From: Bacteroides sp.
GTDB taxonomy: Bacteria > Bacteroidota > Bacteroidia > Bacteroidales > Muribaculaceae
DNA: 63,040 nucleotides
Direction: 5' to 3'
Assembly: GCA_023666905.1 (NCBI GenBank)
Contig: JAMPBC010000005.1
Location: 1 to 63,040 of the forward strand
Made by a program: the position numbers and the translations under genes. Shown here one piece after another: positions 1 through 8,639 of this stretch. Below the pieces are notes generated by a model that ran no database searches, was not told where the DNA came from, and saw only the letters and a list, made by a program, of their open reading frames with translations. The number at the start of each line of letters is the position of its first letter. Within the stretch, counting starts at the first letter, position 1.

Positions 1-53
1 GCTCCTACGTCAGTTTAGCAAACTGGTGGTTTCAGCCACTCACCCACCTCTCC
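1..53 (-). tRNA. tRNA-Ser(GCT), 5' part, cut by window start
   Basis: Read on the minus strand from base 53, the sequence starts with acceptor strand GGAGAGG, then T8-G9, a serine-type D arm (GGTGAGTGGC..ACC) and an anticodon arm whose 7-base loop is TTGCTAA, which gives anticodon GCT. The sequence continues into what should be the long variable arm and leaves the window at base 1, so the T arm and 3' acceptor strand are not visible. The D arm and anticodon loop make the serine identity fairly secure. Confidence 0.8.
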
Positions 54-270
54 TTCAAATGTGGGCCAATGAGTTTTGGCTTTCCAAATGCGTTTGCAAA
101 TTTATGAATTTGTTTTCAATTACCAAAAATTTACATGAATTTTTTATTAAAGCAAAATTGCAGATTCAACCGGTTCAAGCAATTTCGCGCCATGCCGGCA
201 CTATGCTCCGTACAAAACCACTCCTCATGTCGGTGCCGTGGGAATGTAAGCGAATAAAAGTTGGTTTAAT

Positions 271-301
271 TTTGACAAATGGAAAAGAGAAACTATATTT
301 G
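271..301 (+). promoter_or_regulatory. Bacteroidetes-type promoter for the SPFH gene
   Basis: A TTTG element at 271-274, a 19-nt spacer and TATATTTG at 294-301 fit the Bacteroidetes primary sigma consensus (TTTG-19-TAnnTTTG) exactly. The start codon at 341 lies about 35 nt beyond the expected transcription start. Confidence 0.75.
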
Positions 302-340
302 TAAAATAAAAGTCTAACAAACAAAACGCACTCATCAACC

Positions 341-1276
341 ATGAATACGACCGACCACAACGACCGGGAATACGAGTATAGCGGCTCGCTTATCAACGGC
401 TTCGCAATGCTGTTTTTCACATTCATTCTAATCCCATGCCTCATTGTGGGATGCATTGTTGCAGGAGGCGAAGAAAATCTGTGGCTGTCGGCCGGATGCA
501 CGGCCGTGTTTGCCATAATCTTCTTTTTGGGATGCGTCGGCTACTTCACCCAGGAGCCCAACGAGGCACGTGTAATGATATTTTTCGGTAAATACAAAGG
601 GACCTGTCGCCGCGTGGGCTACTTTTGGATGAATCCCTTCATGACACGCAGAAAGCTTTCGCTGCGCTTGCGCAACATGGACATTGAACCCATAAAAGTA
701 AACGACAAAGTGGGTAATCCGGTGCTGATTGGCATGGTGTTGGTGTGGCGCATCAAAGATACTTATCGCGCCGTGTTCGACATTGACTCCGCCTCGCTCG
801 GCGCCACCGGCACACAGGTGAGCAATGCTGCTCTGGAACGTTTTGTAAGGATTCAGAGCGATGCCGCATTGCGCGAAGTCACCGGCCACTATGCCTACGA
901 CCAAACCGGCGTGGACGAACAGGAACTGACCTTGCGCGACGGCGGCTCGGAAATCAACGAATTGCTTGAACAGAAAATCAACGACCGCCTTTCAATGGCC
1001 GGAATGGAAGTGGTGGAAGCGCGCCTCAACTACCTTGCTTACGCCCCCGAAATCGCCGCCGTGATGCTCCGCCGCCAACAGGCTTCGGCCATAATCTCTG
1101 CCCGTGAAAAAATTGTGGAAGGAGCCGTAACAATGGTTGACATGGCATTGAAACGTCTCGAGCAGGACAATGTGGTCAAACTGGACAACGACCGCAAAGC
1201 CGCAATGGTGAGCAATCTACTCGTGGTGCTATGTGCCGACGAACCCGCGCAGGCAGTTGTAAATACCGGACAGTAA
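341..1276 (+). CDS. SPFH/band 7 domain membrane protein
   Basis: A 311-residue protein with two hydrophobic segments near the N-terminus (about residues 17-40 and 45-68), then a band 7 (prohibitin/stomatin-like) domain from about residue 70 to 250, starting with the typical '[16 protein letters not shown]' strand. The C-terminal third is helical and charged, as expected for SPFH oligomerisation. Such proteins form membrane-associated rings and often affect protease or membrane-domain organisation; the partner here is unknown. It has its own promoter, and pyrH follows after a 50-nt gap, so the two may be co-transcribed. The family assignment is firm and the cellular role is not. Confidence 0.85.
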   Translation: MNTTDHNDREYEYSGSLINGFAMLFFTFILIPCLIVGCIVAGGEENLWLSAGCTAVFAIIFFLGCVGYFTQEPNEARVMIFFGKYKGTCRRVGYFWMNPFMTRRKLSLRLRNMDIEPIKVNDKVGNPVLIGMVLVWRIKDTYRAVFDIDSASLGATGTQVSNAALERFVRIQSDAALREVTGHYAYDQTGVDEQELTLRDGGSEINELLEQKINDRLSMAGMEVVEARLNYLAYAPEIAAVMLRRQQASAIISAREKIVEGAVTMVDMALKRLEQDNVVKLDNDRKAAMVSNLLVVLCADEPAQAVVNTGQ

Positions 1277-1326
1277 AATCCATCAGCATCAAACAATCAC
1301 ATCAATACTCAAAATCACCAACTGAA

Positions 1327-2034
1327 ATGGAACAATATAAAAGAATATTGCTTAAACTGAGCGGTGAATCGCTCATGGGACATCAGGGATATGGCATTGA
1401 CCCGAAACGCCTGGCCGAATATGCCGAACAAATTGCAGCCATTGTGAATCGTGGCGTGGAAGTGGGCATTGTGATTGGAGGCGGCAACATTTTCCGCGGC
1501 CTTCAGGGAGCAGCCAAAGGTTTTAACCGTGTAAAAGGCGACCAAATGGGAATGCTTGCCACAACCATCAATTCACTTGCCTTGAGCTCGGCTCTCGAAG
1601 CCATTGGCCAGCCGGCCCAAGTGTTCACCGCAATTGCAATGCACCCCATTGGGAAACATTACAGCAACCAGAATGCCATTGAAGCAATGGAGCGCGGCAC
1701 CGTGGCCATTATGGCCGGAGGTACAGGCAATCCGTTCTTCACCACCGACACCGGAGCCGCCCTCCGCGGTGTGGAAATAGGAGCCGATGCAATGTTCAAA
1801 GGAACCCGCATTGACGGTGTTTACACGGCCGACCCCGAAAAAGACCCCACTGCAACCAAGTTCGACAAGATTTCTTACGACGAAGTGCTGGCTCGCGGAC
1901 TGCGCGTAATGGACCTAACCGCCACAGCTCTTTGCAAAGAAAACGGGCTCCCCATTGTGGTTTTTGACATGGACACCAAAGGCAACCTTGAAAAGGTTAT
2001 TGCCGGAGAACCCATCGGCACATACGTGTACTAA
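1327..2034 (+). CDS. pyrH: UMP kinase
   Basis: Uridylate kinase (235 residues) of the amino-acid-kinase fold, converting UMP to UDP with ATP in pyrimidine nucleotide synthesis. It starts with the conserved 'KRILLKLSGE' strand, has the glycine-rich 'GIVIGGGNIFRG' loop, a central 'MAGGTGNPFFTTD' nucleotide/acceptor segment and 'GVYTADPEKDP', all diagnostic for bacterial PyrH. The ATG at 1327 is preferred because the family begins at this lysine-rich strand; the open frame extends upstream to 1231 only into the preceding gene. frr follows 48 nt later, a pyrH-frr order common in bacteria that links nucleotide supply with translation genes. Confidence 0.97.
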   Translation: MEQYKRILLKLSGESLMGHQGYGIDPKRLAEYAEQIAAIVNRGVEVGIVIGGGNIFRGLQGAAKGFNRVKGDQMGMLATTINSLALSSALEAIGQPAQVFTAIAMHPIGKHYSNQNAIEAMERGTVAIMAGGTGNPFFTTDTGAALRGVEIGADAMFKGTRIDGVYTADPEKDPTATKFDKISYDEVLARGLRVMDLTATALCKENGLPIVVFDMDTKGNLEKVIAGEPIGTYVY

Positions 2035-2082
2035 CCCCCCGCTCAACTCAAGAAACAACAACAATCAAAAAAATAAGTAACT

Positions 2083-2640
2083 ATGGACGTTAAAGATTAT
2101 CTTGACCCGGCTGAAGAAAAAATGGAACTGGCCGTGGCTTATCTTGATGAAGCCCTTGCCCACATTCGTGCCGGCAAAGCAAACCCCAAAATTCTCGACG
2201 GCATCCGCGTGGAGTACTACGGCAGCGCCGCCCCCATTTCAAACGTGGCCAACGTATCTGTTCCCGATGCTCGCACTATCACCATCACTCCGTGGGAAAA
2301 AGCCATGTTCAAGGAAATTGAAAAGGCAATAATCAACTCCGACCTCGGAATCACCCCCGAAAACAACGGCGAAGTTATCCGCATAAGCATCCCACCGCTC
2401 ACCGAGGAACGCCGCAAGCAACTCGTAAAGCAATCAAAAGCCGAAGCCGAAACAGCCAAGGTCTCAGTTCGCAATGCCCGTCGCGATGCAATCGACGGAC
2501 TTAAAAAAGCCGTAAAGCAAGGAATGTCCGAAGATGTTTCAAAGGACGCCGAAGCAACAGCTCAAAAACTTCACGACAACTACATGAAGAAAATTGACGC
2601 CCTCTTTGCCGCCAAGGAAAAAGAAATCCTCACCGTATAA
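2083..2640 (+). CDS. frr: Ribosome recycling factor
   Basis: A 185-residue protein of normal family length. Together with EF-G it splits post-termination ribosomes in the cytoplasm. The sequence shows the RRF hallmarks: an N-terminal helix carrying '[11 protein letters not shown]', the '[18 protein letters not shown]' domain II region, '[16 protein letters not shown]' and a C-terminal Lys/Glu-rich helix including '[14 protein letters not shown]'. It lies directly behind pyrH and ends in front of a strong hairpin terminator that also serves the convergent genes. Confidence 0.97.
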   Translation: MDVKDYLDPAEEKMELAVAYLDEALAHIRAGKANPKILDGIRVEYYGSAAPISNVANVSVPDARTITITPWEKAMFKEIEKAIINSDLGITPENNGEVIRISIPPLTEERRKQLVKQSKAEAETAKVSVRNARRDAIDGLKKAVKQGMSEDVSKDAEATAQKLHDNYMKKIDALFAAKEKEILTV

Positions 2641-2681
2641 TATACACCATATAATATATAGATAATATATAACATTTCAAG

Positions 2682-2719
2682 CCGGGGTGACATGCACACA
2701 ATGCATCACTCCGGTTTTT
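2682..2719. terminator. Bidirectional terminator between frr and the converging gldED-sfp operon
   Basis: CCGGGGTGACATGCA (2682-2696) pairs with TGCATCACTCCGG (2702-2714) with small mismatches, followed by TTTTT (2715-2719) on the plus strand. The hairpin overlaps the last codons of the minus-strand PPTase gene, whose stop is at 2706-2708. The AT-rich stretch 2641-2676 precedes it. Confidence 0.7.
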
Positions 2720-3245
2720 CTATAGCCACAGCCGTTATCAACGGGAACTCACCCAAAAATTTAACATTGAATTTCCGTCCGCTTTTCAATAATGCCTCGC
2801 TCTGCTGAAGGTCCACAGCTATTTCCCCAATCGCCAGCCCCGGAACGCCGGCAGCTTTAAAAACAGCCTCCTTCGCCGTCCAGCATTTCAACAAATTATC
2901 AGGCTCCGAACCACACCGAACCATCTCCGTTGGCAAAAGGAACCGCGGGGCAATGCGGCGCAACTGCTCGCGCCATCGCTCCACATCCACTCCCACATCA
3001 TTGCTCCGGCACACAGCCAAAACGCACAATCCCTCACAATGGCTCAACGAAACACTCCCCGCAAAACCCTTTACAAACGGAGCGCCGTAAGCATCATGTC
3101 CAAGCTCCACCCCGGCACCAAAAGCCTCATCAAGCAGTGCGCGTTCGGTTCTCAACTCCCCTTCTCTGCGCGTCCGGCCGTTGCCATGCGAAACCGGAGC
3201 ATAGAACAGGCTCACTTTACATTCGCCGCAAATCGTTTCAATCAT
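2706..3245 (-). CDS. 4'-phosphopantetheinyl transferase (Sfp/AcpS superfamily)
   Basis: About 179 residues. It transfers the 4'-phosphopantetheine arm of CoA to a carrier-protein serine. The Mg/CoA-binding motif 'VGVDVE' and the downstream 'KCWTAKEAVFKAAG' helix are both present and intact, as in Sfp-type enzymes. The start at 3245 overlaps the gldD stop by 8 nt (ATGATTGA), implying translational coupling; an in-frame ATG at 3269 would add 8 residues inside gldD and is less likely. A gldE-gldD-PPTase order is, from general knowledge, recurrent in Bacteroidetes. The acceptor protein (fatty-acid ACP or another carrier) cannot be told from the sequence. Confidence 0.88.
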   Translation of the reverse strand: MIETICGECKVSLFYAPVSHGNGRTRREGELRTERALLDEAFGAGVELGHDAYGAPFVKGFAGSVSLSHCEGLCVLAVCRSNDVGVDVERWREQLRRIAPRFLLPTEMVRCGSEPDNLLKCWTAKEAVFKAAGVPGLAIGEIAVDLQQSEALLKSGRKFNVKFLGEFPLITAVAIEKPE

Positions 3246-3810
3246 CGTCTCCCAAGGTTTTTGCCGCATGAATCATGTCCGACTTCACAGCATCAATCAC
3301 CGGACGGATCGAATCAATGGATGTAGGCATGGTTTTAAAGGAGAACATGCCGCTGACCACCCACTCCCGGCCCACCGAGATAAACTGCACCGGCATAAGC
3401 GAAGCCCCTTGCTGCACCAGAATTGTGGTGTGATAGCCTGCGGGCGAAACGAGCTGCAACTCTTCGGCACCTCCGGCAAGATTCAGCCTCATCCGCTCAA
3501 GGCGATTGTCAACAACAGCACTCTTCGCAGCCGAATCAGCTGCATGCGAAAATGTCACGTTAAGCATACCATCGTAGGAAGAATAGGCCACATCCAGCCA
3601 CACATCTTTGCCATTACCGGGCTTAATGGAGCTGACAGCATGTGCATTAGCTTGAAACGGCACCGGCAATTGCGGAACACTCGTGTACGATGAATCAAGC
3701 ACCGCCACTCTGGGAAAAGCTGTCGGCTTAGGCACCGCCACAGAACCGCCACCACCGCCACACGCGGTTACGGCAGCTGCCAATGCAATCGAAATTGCCA
3801 CATTTCTCAT
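3238..3810 (-). CDS. gldD: GldD-like lipoprotein
   Basis: A 190-residue exported lipoprotein: signal peptide with lipobox 'AVTACG' (Cys about residue 17), then the 'PKPTAFPRV' segment that matches the PKP-aromatic-R signature of GldD. GldD was named for gliding in Flavobacterium but is widespread in non-gliding Bacteroidetes, where its role is unclear. It overlaps gldE by 4 nt (ATGA) and the PPTase gene by 8 nt, so the three genes form one translation-coupled operon. The identification rests on the N-terminal motif plus the neighbours, not on a full alignment. Confidence 0.8.
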   Translation of the reverse strand: MRNVAISIALAAAVTACGGGGGSVAVPKPTAFPRVAVLDSSYTSVPQLPVPFQANAHAVSSIKPGNGKDVWLDVAYSSYDGMLNVTFSHAADSAAKSAVVDNRLERMRLNLAGGAEELQLVSPAGYHTTILVQQGASLMPVQFISVGREWVVSGMFSFKTMPTSIDSIRPVIDAVKSDMIHAAKTLGDDD

Positions 3811-5168
3811 GGCTTGGCGGCCGAGATTGGTTGTTGCACATCGGGCATAACCTTTACCCTCACCGAAGCAATCCGGTGATTGTTAATGTCCAATATCAGG
3901 AAGCGACAACGGCCATAGACCAAAGGCTCCTTTTCCTTGGGGAAATCACCCCTGATGGCGAGCAACATACCGCCAAGCGTCTCGCAATCCTCAGTAACAT
4001 CGGTATAGTCCTCCTCGTCAAGACCGGTAATTCTGAAGAAATCACTCAAAATGGTTTTGCCTTCAAAAACGTATGTGTCATCGGGGAGTTTGCGATAAGT
4101 TTTCTCCTCCTGGTCATACTCGTCGTTAATGTCGCCCACAATCTCTTCCAGCACATCCTCCAGTGTGACAATGCCCTGCGTGCCTCCGAATTCATCCACA
4201 ACCACAGCCATGTGAATATGTCGGCCACGGAAATCTTCAAGCAAATCGTCAATCATCCTGGACTCCGGCACGAAATAAGGCTTGCGCAGAAGCTTCTGCC
4301 ATTCAAAATCGCCCTCTTCACTGCCAATGTACGGAAGCAAGTCGCGCGAATAAAGAATACCTTGAATGTTATCCTGAGTGTCGCGATAAACGGGTATGCG
4401 CGAATAACCGCTTGACAACACCACGCCCATCACCGTTTTGAAATCGCTTGAAATGTCAATGTCGGTCATGTCCACACGCGGAGTCATAACCTCCGAAGCC
4501 GTCGTGTCGCCGAATCGAAGAATACCCTCAAGCATTTCCTTTTCATCCGATGCCTTCACATCGGTAATTTCCAACGCTTGCGAAAGCTCCTCGGGCGTTA
4601 CGTCGTGGCTCTTTTTCACCACAACCCTGTTGACAAACCCGCTTCCGCCAACGAGCAGCGACGACAACGGCCGCAGAATGGCCGAGAGGGCCGAAACACC
4701 GCCGGCCGACGTCCTCACCCAGCGCATATTGTTGGAATTTGCCACTAATTTGGGGAGAATCTCACCGAACAACAAAATTAGGAACGTAAGAATAACCGTT
4801 TGCAAAATAAAACTCAGAACTTCAGGCATGTTCGAAAACACCGGCCCGAGTGCGAAATTACACAGCACTACAATGGTCACATTAACCAGATTGTTGGCTA
4901 TGAGAATGGTTGCAAGCAATCGTTCAGGCGTTTCAACAAGTTTCTTCACCTTCCGGCCCACGGGCGATTCCTCCAACTCCTCAAGTTGTTCGGAAGTAAG
5001 AGAGAAAAAAGCGATTTCACTACCGGAAACGAACCCCGATATGAGCAGAGCAAGCAATGCACATACAAGCGCAACTATTTGTGACACTCCGAAATCAGGG
5101 GTTATGGCCAGCATAGTGGCCGGAAAACTAAAAAAAGCCTCGAGCGATGGTAAAGGGTCTATGTCCAA
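3807..5168 (-). CDS. gldE: GldE-like CBS-domain membrane protein (CorC/hemolysin family)
   Basis: 453 residues. It has an N-terminal CNNM/DUF21 transmembrane domain (about residues 20-200, including 'SGFVSGSEIAFFSLT' and 'GEILPKLVA'), two CBS motifs (about 225-350, including 'VMTPRVDMTDI' and 'VVDEFGGTQGIVTLEDVLEEIVGDI') and a C-terminal CorC/HlyC transporter-associated domain. This architecture is shared by Mg/Co efflux-type proteins and by GldE. The immediate downstream gldD justifies the gldE name. It is transcribed divergently from argS; its promoter is at 5250-5281. Confidence 0.88.
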   Translation of the reverse strand: MDIDPLPSLEAFFSFPATMLAITPDFGVSQIVALVCALLALLISGFVSGSEIAFFSLTSEQLEELEESPVGRKVKKLVETPERLLATILIANNLVNVTIVVLCNFALGPVFSNMPEVLSFILQTVILTFLILLFGEILPKLVANSNNMRWVRTSAGGVSALSAILRPLSSLLVGGSGFVNRVVVKKSHDVTPEELSQALEITDVKASDEKEMLEGILRFGDTTASEVMTPRVDMTDIDISSDFKTVMGVVLSSGYSRIPVYRDTQDNIQGILYSRDLLPYIGSEEGDFEWQKLLRKPYFVPESRMIDDLLEDFRGRHIHMAVVVDEFGGTQGIVTLEDVLEEIVGDINDEYDQEEKTYRKLPDDTYVFEGKTILSDFFRITGLDEEDYTDVTEDCETLGGMLLAIRGDFPKEKEPLVYGRCRFLILDINNHRIASVRVKVMPDVQQPISAAKP

Positions 5169-5249
5169 TTTATTTCAATTTTGGTAAACAATCAACGCAG
5201 ATGCAATGCATGCTCTGTGCAAGCACCACACCTCGCATCATTTTCGCCA

Positions 5250-5281
5250 CAAAGTTAATAACCTTTTCCATAACTACCAAG
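5250..5281 (-). promoter_or_regulatory. Promoter for the gldE-gldD-PPTase operon
   Basis: On the minus strand TAACTTTG (5257 down to 5250) is preceded by TTG (5280-5278) with a 20-nt spacer. This is the same pattern as the other promoters in the window. The leader to the gldE start at 5168 would be about 75 nt. Confidence 0.65.
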
Positions 5282-5345
5282 CCCCTAAATTGGAAAGAAA
5301 TCTCTTATTCATGGTTTTTCAAAACGTTATATAAATAAAAATGTG

Positions 5346-5353
5346 TAACTTTG
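5346..5353 (+). promoter_or_regulatory. -7 element of the argS promoter; fixes the argS start
   Basis: TAACTTTG at 5346-5353 is a perfect -7 element. It lies inside the longest open frame (ATG at 5341), so translation must begin downstream, at the ATG at 5395. No clear TTTG is seen at the -33 position. Confidence 0.6.
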
Positions 5354-5394
5354 TGGTCAAATTTCCAATAACAAACAATTCATTCGATATAACA

Positions 5395-7182
5395 ATGTCA
5401 ATTGATGCAATCATATCGGAAGCCGTAAGCCACGCTTTGAAAGAACTTTACAGCATTGACGTGGCTGCCGGCTCAATAACTCCGCAAAGTACACCCAAGG
5501 ATTTTGAAGGGAATCTCACCGTGGTAGTTTTCCCCTGGGTCAAAGCAGCCCGCAAACGCCCCGAGGACGTTGCCACCGAAATTGGCAACTGGCTCGTGGA
5601 CAACGAGCCCGCCGTTGACCGCTTCAACGTTGTGAAAGGCTTCCTCAATATTGTCATAGACTCCTCTTTCTGGAGTTCGGTACTGCAAAACATTCTCACC
5701 ACTCCCCACTACGGGATAACCGAACCTACAGAGCAATCGCCGCTGGTGATGATTGAATACTCATCACCCAACACCAACAAGCCCCTCCACCTGGGGCATG
5801 TACGCAACATTCTCCTTGGCAACTCACTGTCAAGAATACTTGCCGCCTGTGGAAACCGCGTGGTAAAAACCAACATTGTCAACGACCGCGGCATCCACAT
5901 TTGCAAATCCATGCTCGCATGGAAAAAATGGGGCGAAGGCATCACACCCGAAAAAGCCGGCAAGAAAGGCGACCACCTCATTGGCGACTTCTATGTGCTC
6001 TTCGACAAACATTACAAAGCCGAAGTGGCCGAACTTATGGCAAAAGGCATGAGCGAAGATGAAGCCAAAGCCGCCTCACCCCTCATGCTCGAAGCCCGCG
6101 AAATGCTCCGCAAATGGGAGGATGGCGATGATGATGTCCGCTCTCTATGGGCCATGATGAACTCATGGGTCTATGCCGGATTCGATGAAACATATGCCCG
6201 CATGGGAGTGGGATTTGACAAAATCTATTACGAAAGCAACACCTATCTCGTAGGCAAAGAAAAAGTACTTGAAGGCCTTGAAAAGGGACTCCTCTACCGC
6301 AAGGACGACGGTTCCGTATGGGCCGACCTCACCCCCCAGGGACTGGACCACAAACTGTTGCTCCGTTCCGACGGAACCTCCGTGTACATGACACAGGACA
6401 TAGGCACCGCTCAGATGCGCTTCAGCGACTATCCAATCGACCGCATGATTTACGTTGTGGGCAACGAGCAAAACTATCACTTCCAAGTTCTTTCCCTCCT
6501 TCTTGACCGTTTGGGATTCAGCTGGGGCAAGGACCTTGTGCACTTCTCCTACGGAATGGTGGAACTTCCCAACGGCAAAATGAAAAGCCGCGAAGGCACC
6601 GTGGTTGATGCCGACGACCTCATGGATGAAATGGTGAACACCGCCAAAACCGTTAGCGCCGAGCGTGGACAGCTTGATGGCTGCACACCCGAGCAAATCC
6701 GTGAAATCACCGAAATGGTAGGCCTCGGAGCTCTGAAGTACTTCCTTCTGAAAGTCGACCCGCGCAAGAACATGACCTTCAACCCCGACGAGTCCATCGA
6801 CTTCAACGGCAACACCGGGCCCTTCATCCAGTACACCCATGCCCGAATACGCTCCGTGCTCCGCAAATCGGCCGACGAAGGATTCACCACCGGCGAATTT
6901 GTAACCGCAAAGCCCGGCGAACGCGAAATAGCCCTCATCCAGCGTTTGGCCGACTATCCCGCCACCGTGGCCGAAGCCGGCCGAATACTCAGCCCCTCGC
7001 ACATTGCCAAATACGCCTACGAGCTCGCCAAAGAGTACAACCAGTTCTATCACGACTGTTCCATACTCAAGGAAACCGACCCGACCAAGCGCTCGCTTCG
7101 CCTCGCTCTGTCGGAATGTACGGCACGCACCATAGCCTCGGCAATGCAACTGCTCGGCATCAAAGTGCCTGACAGAATGTAA
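5395..7182 (+). CDS. argS: Arginyl-tRNA synthetase
   Basis: A class I aminoacyl-tRNA synthetase of 595 residues that charges tRNA-Arg. It contains the N-terminal Add-1 domain, the HIGH-type signature 'SSPNTNKPLHLGHVRN' (about residue 122), the ArgRS-specific 'YGMVELPNGKMKSREGTVV' segment carrying the KMSK equivalent 'KMKSR', and a C-terminal anticodon-binding domain with 'NTGPFIQYTHARIRSVLRK'. Length and motif order are normal for the family. The start at 5395 is chosen because a -7 promoter element (5346-5353) occupies the upstream part of the open frame. The Bax-inhibitor gene follows 35 nt later and may share the transcript. Confidence 0.97.
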   Translation: MSIDAIISEAVSHALKELYSIDVAAGSITPQSTPKDFEGNLTVVVFPWVKAARKRPEDVATEIGNWLVDNEPAVDRFNVVKGFLNIVIDSSFWSSVLQNILTTPHYGITEPTEQSPLVMIEYSSPNTNKPLHLGHVRNILLGNSLSRILAACGNRVVKTNIVNDRGIHICKSMLAWKKWGEGITPEKAGKKGDHLIGDFYVLFDKHYKAEVAELMAKGMSEDEAKAASPLMLEAREMLRKWEDGDDDVRSLWAMMNSWVYAGFDETYARMGVGFDKIYYESNTYLVGKEKVLEGLEKGLLYRKDDGSVWADLTPQGLDHKLLLRSDGTSVYMTQDIGTAQMRFSDYPIDRMIYVVGNEQNYHFQVLSLLLDRLGFSWGKDLVHFSYGMVELPNGKMKSREGTVVDADDLMDEMVNTAKTVSAERGQLDGCTPEQIREITEMVGLGALKYFLLKVDPRKNMTFNPDESIDFNGNTGPFIQYTHARIRSVLRKSADEGFTTGEFVTAKPGEREIALIQRLADYPATVAEAGRILSPSHIAKYAYELAKEYNQFYHDCSILKETDPTKRSLRLALSECTARTIASAMQLLGIKVPDRM

Positions 7183-7217
7183 CTCCCCCTTCCATTCACC
7201 TTTTAAACATCAAAACA

Positions 7218-7925
7218 ATGAATCAATTTCAATATCAAGAGTCTGCCTTTGACTCAGCTTATAGTCTCGCAGGCCACATGAACGCCGTGATGCGCCGCGT
7301 GTACCTCAAAATGACACTCGGCCTCATTGTCTCCGCCCTCGTTGCCATGTTGGCGGCATCGTCAACCCCCCTCCTTGGATACTTCACATCCCACCCGCTG
7401 ATAATGCTTCTGCTGTTCGGTGCCGAAATTGGATTGGTGATAGGAATCAGCGGCGCCATCAACAAGCTCTCCAGCTCGGTAGCCACCATGCTCTTCTTCC
7501 TCTTTGCCATTGTCAATGGCCTGTCACTCTTCCCCATTTTGCTGGTCTACACCCACGTTTCCATCTTCAAAACATTCTTCATAACCGCCGGAGTGTTCGG
7601 GGCAATGTCCGTTTACGGCATGTTCACCACTCGCGACCTCACCAACTGGGGCACCGTCCTGATAATGGGCCTCTTCGGTCTCATCATTGTTTCGCTGGTC
7701 AACATTTTCCTCAAAAGCCCCGCCATGGAATGGATTATCTCGGGCGCAGGTGTGCTCATTTTCATCGGCCTCACCGCCTGGGACACTCAGCGAATCAAGC
7801 AAATGGCCCTGATGGTCCCGGCCGACCAAGCCGGCAAAGTAGCCACCATAGGCGCACTCAACCTCTATCTGGACTTCATCAACCTTTTCCTCTATCTGCT
7901 CCGTTTCTTCGGAAACCGAAACTAA
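7218..7925 (+). CDS. Bax inhibitor-1/YccA family membrane protein
   Basis: A 235-residue integral membrane protein with seven predicted helices and the family ending 'ALNLYLDFINLFLYLLRFFGNRN', plus 'GLTAWDTQRIKQ', both signatures of bacterial BI-1/YccA proteins. Relatives act as pH-sensitive Ca2+ leak channels or modulate membrane proteases (FtsH in E. coli); which applies here cannot be seen. It is closely linked to argS upstream and followed by a strong terminator. Confidence 0.92.
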   Translation: MNQFQYQESAFDSAYSLAGHMNAVMRRVYLKMTLGLIVSALVAMLAASSTPLLGYFTSHPLIMLLLFGAEIGLVIGISGAINKLSSSVATMLFFLFAIVNGLSLFPILLVYTHVSIFKTFFITAGVFGAMSVYGMFTTRDLTNWGTVLIMGLFGLIIVSLVNIFLKSPAMEWIISGAGVLIFIGLTAWDTQRIKQMALMVPADQAGKVATIGALNLYLDFINLFLYLLRFFGNRN

Positions 7926-7951
7926 GGACATCGTATTATAAAAGAATCGGC

Positions 7952-7986
7952 GTCGCCATGGTTTTCCCAACCGTGGCGACTATTTT
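7952..7986 (+). terminator. Terminator after the argS/BI-1 unit
   Basis: GTCGCCATGGTT (7952-7963) pairs with AACCGTGGCGAC (7969-7980) over 12 bp with one G-T wobble, followed by TATTTTTC. This is a classical intrinsic terminator. Confidence 0.85.
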
Positions 7987-8042
7987 TCAAGATTTTTTAC
8001 TAATTTTACAATCCAAATCAACCAACCGGCTGTTTATTCAAC

Positions 8043-8570
8043 ATGGGAAACAAACTTAAATATCATAGCGAGGACGACCGCTGCTACGGCGCAACCGGAA
8101 TGACCGTGGCCTTTGTGGTGCTCGACGGCGACAACCTCATTGCCGGCGTTGACCTTGATGCAAGTCCCGACGCCCTGATCAGCTACTCCGACGAATACTT
8201 CTTCTCCGGCAACCCCGGACTATCGGCCAAAAGCGCTTGGAACACAATACTGAAGCACTTCAACTTCTCAATGGCCGCCGCAATGGCCAATGTAATGTGC
8301 CGCTCCTACGTGCTTGACAACAGGCAGCTCGACCCCGAAACAAAGCAGCTGCTTCTGGACCATATACTCCTTGAAGGACGCGACGAGTGCAACCTTGACG
8401 ATGACGAGACCCGCCGGCTCTTCGACAAAAACTACGTTTATCTCACCCGCGTGTTCACCCATCAGGGAGTGCAAAGCGTGTGTCACGACTTTGCAGGAGC
8501 CCTCAAACGCCGTCGCCGCATGAGCCGACTTGAAATCCTTGAGCAGCTGCGCGCTCTTCAAATGTTGTAA
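8043..8570 (+). CDS. Conserved protein of unknown function upstream of purC
   Basis: A soluble-looking 175-residue protein with no signal peptide or membrane segment. It is acidic in the first two thirds and ends in a basic stretch (KRRRRMSR) with a Leu-rich helix. No recognised domain. From general knowledge a similar unknown gene sits near purC in other Bacteroidales, which supports it being real. Codon use matches the neighbours. A weak promoter-like TAATTTTA at 8001-8008 lies 35 nt before the ATG, and purC has its own promoter directly downstream, so this is probably a monocistronic gene. Confidence 0.75.
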   Translation: MGNKLKYHSEDDRCYGATGMTVAFVVLDGDNLIAGVDLDASPDALISYSDEYFFSGNPGLSAKSAWNTILKHFNFSMAAAMANVMCRSYVLDNRQLDPETKQLLLDHILLEGRDECNLDDDETRRLFDKNYVYLTRVFTHQGVQSVCHDFAGALKRRRRMSRLEILEQLRALQML

Positions 8571-8580
8571 CGCCAATAAC

Positions 8581-8611
8581 TTTGAGAGGTGAGGGATTTT
8601 GCTTAACTTTG
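8581..8611 (+). promoter_or_regulatory. purC promoter
   Basis: TTTG (8581-8584), exactly 19 nt, TAACTTTG (8604-8611): a perfect Bacteroidetes promoter. The purC ATG at 8640 is about 23 nt from the expected transcription start. No purine riboswitch-like element fits in such a short leader. Confidence 0.8.
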
Positions 8612-8639
8612 CGGCAGATTACCAAAATTTTTTCAAGAC

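Noticed and set aside
175-516. 113-codon minus-strand frame over the SPFH promoter
   Set aside because: Runs across the clear promoter at 271-301 and the start of the SPFH gene; no domain or conserved pattern.
6163-7149. 328-codon minus-strand frame inside argS
   Set aside because: Shadow of argS, no recognisable domain, no promoter.
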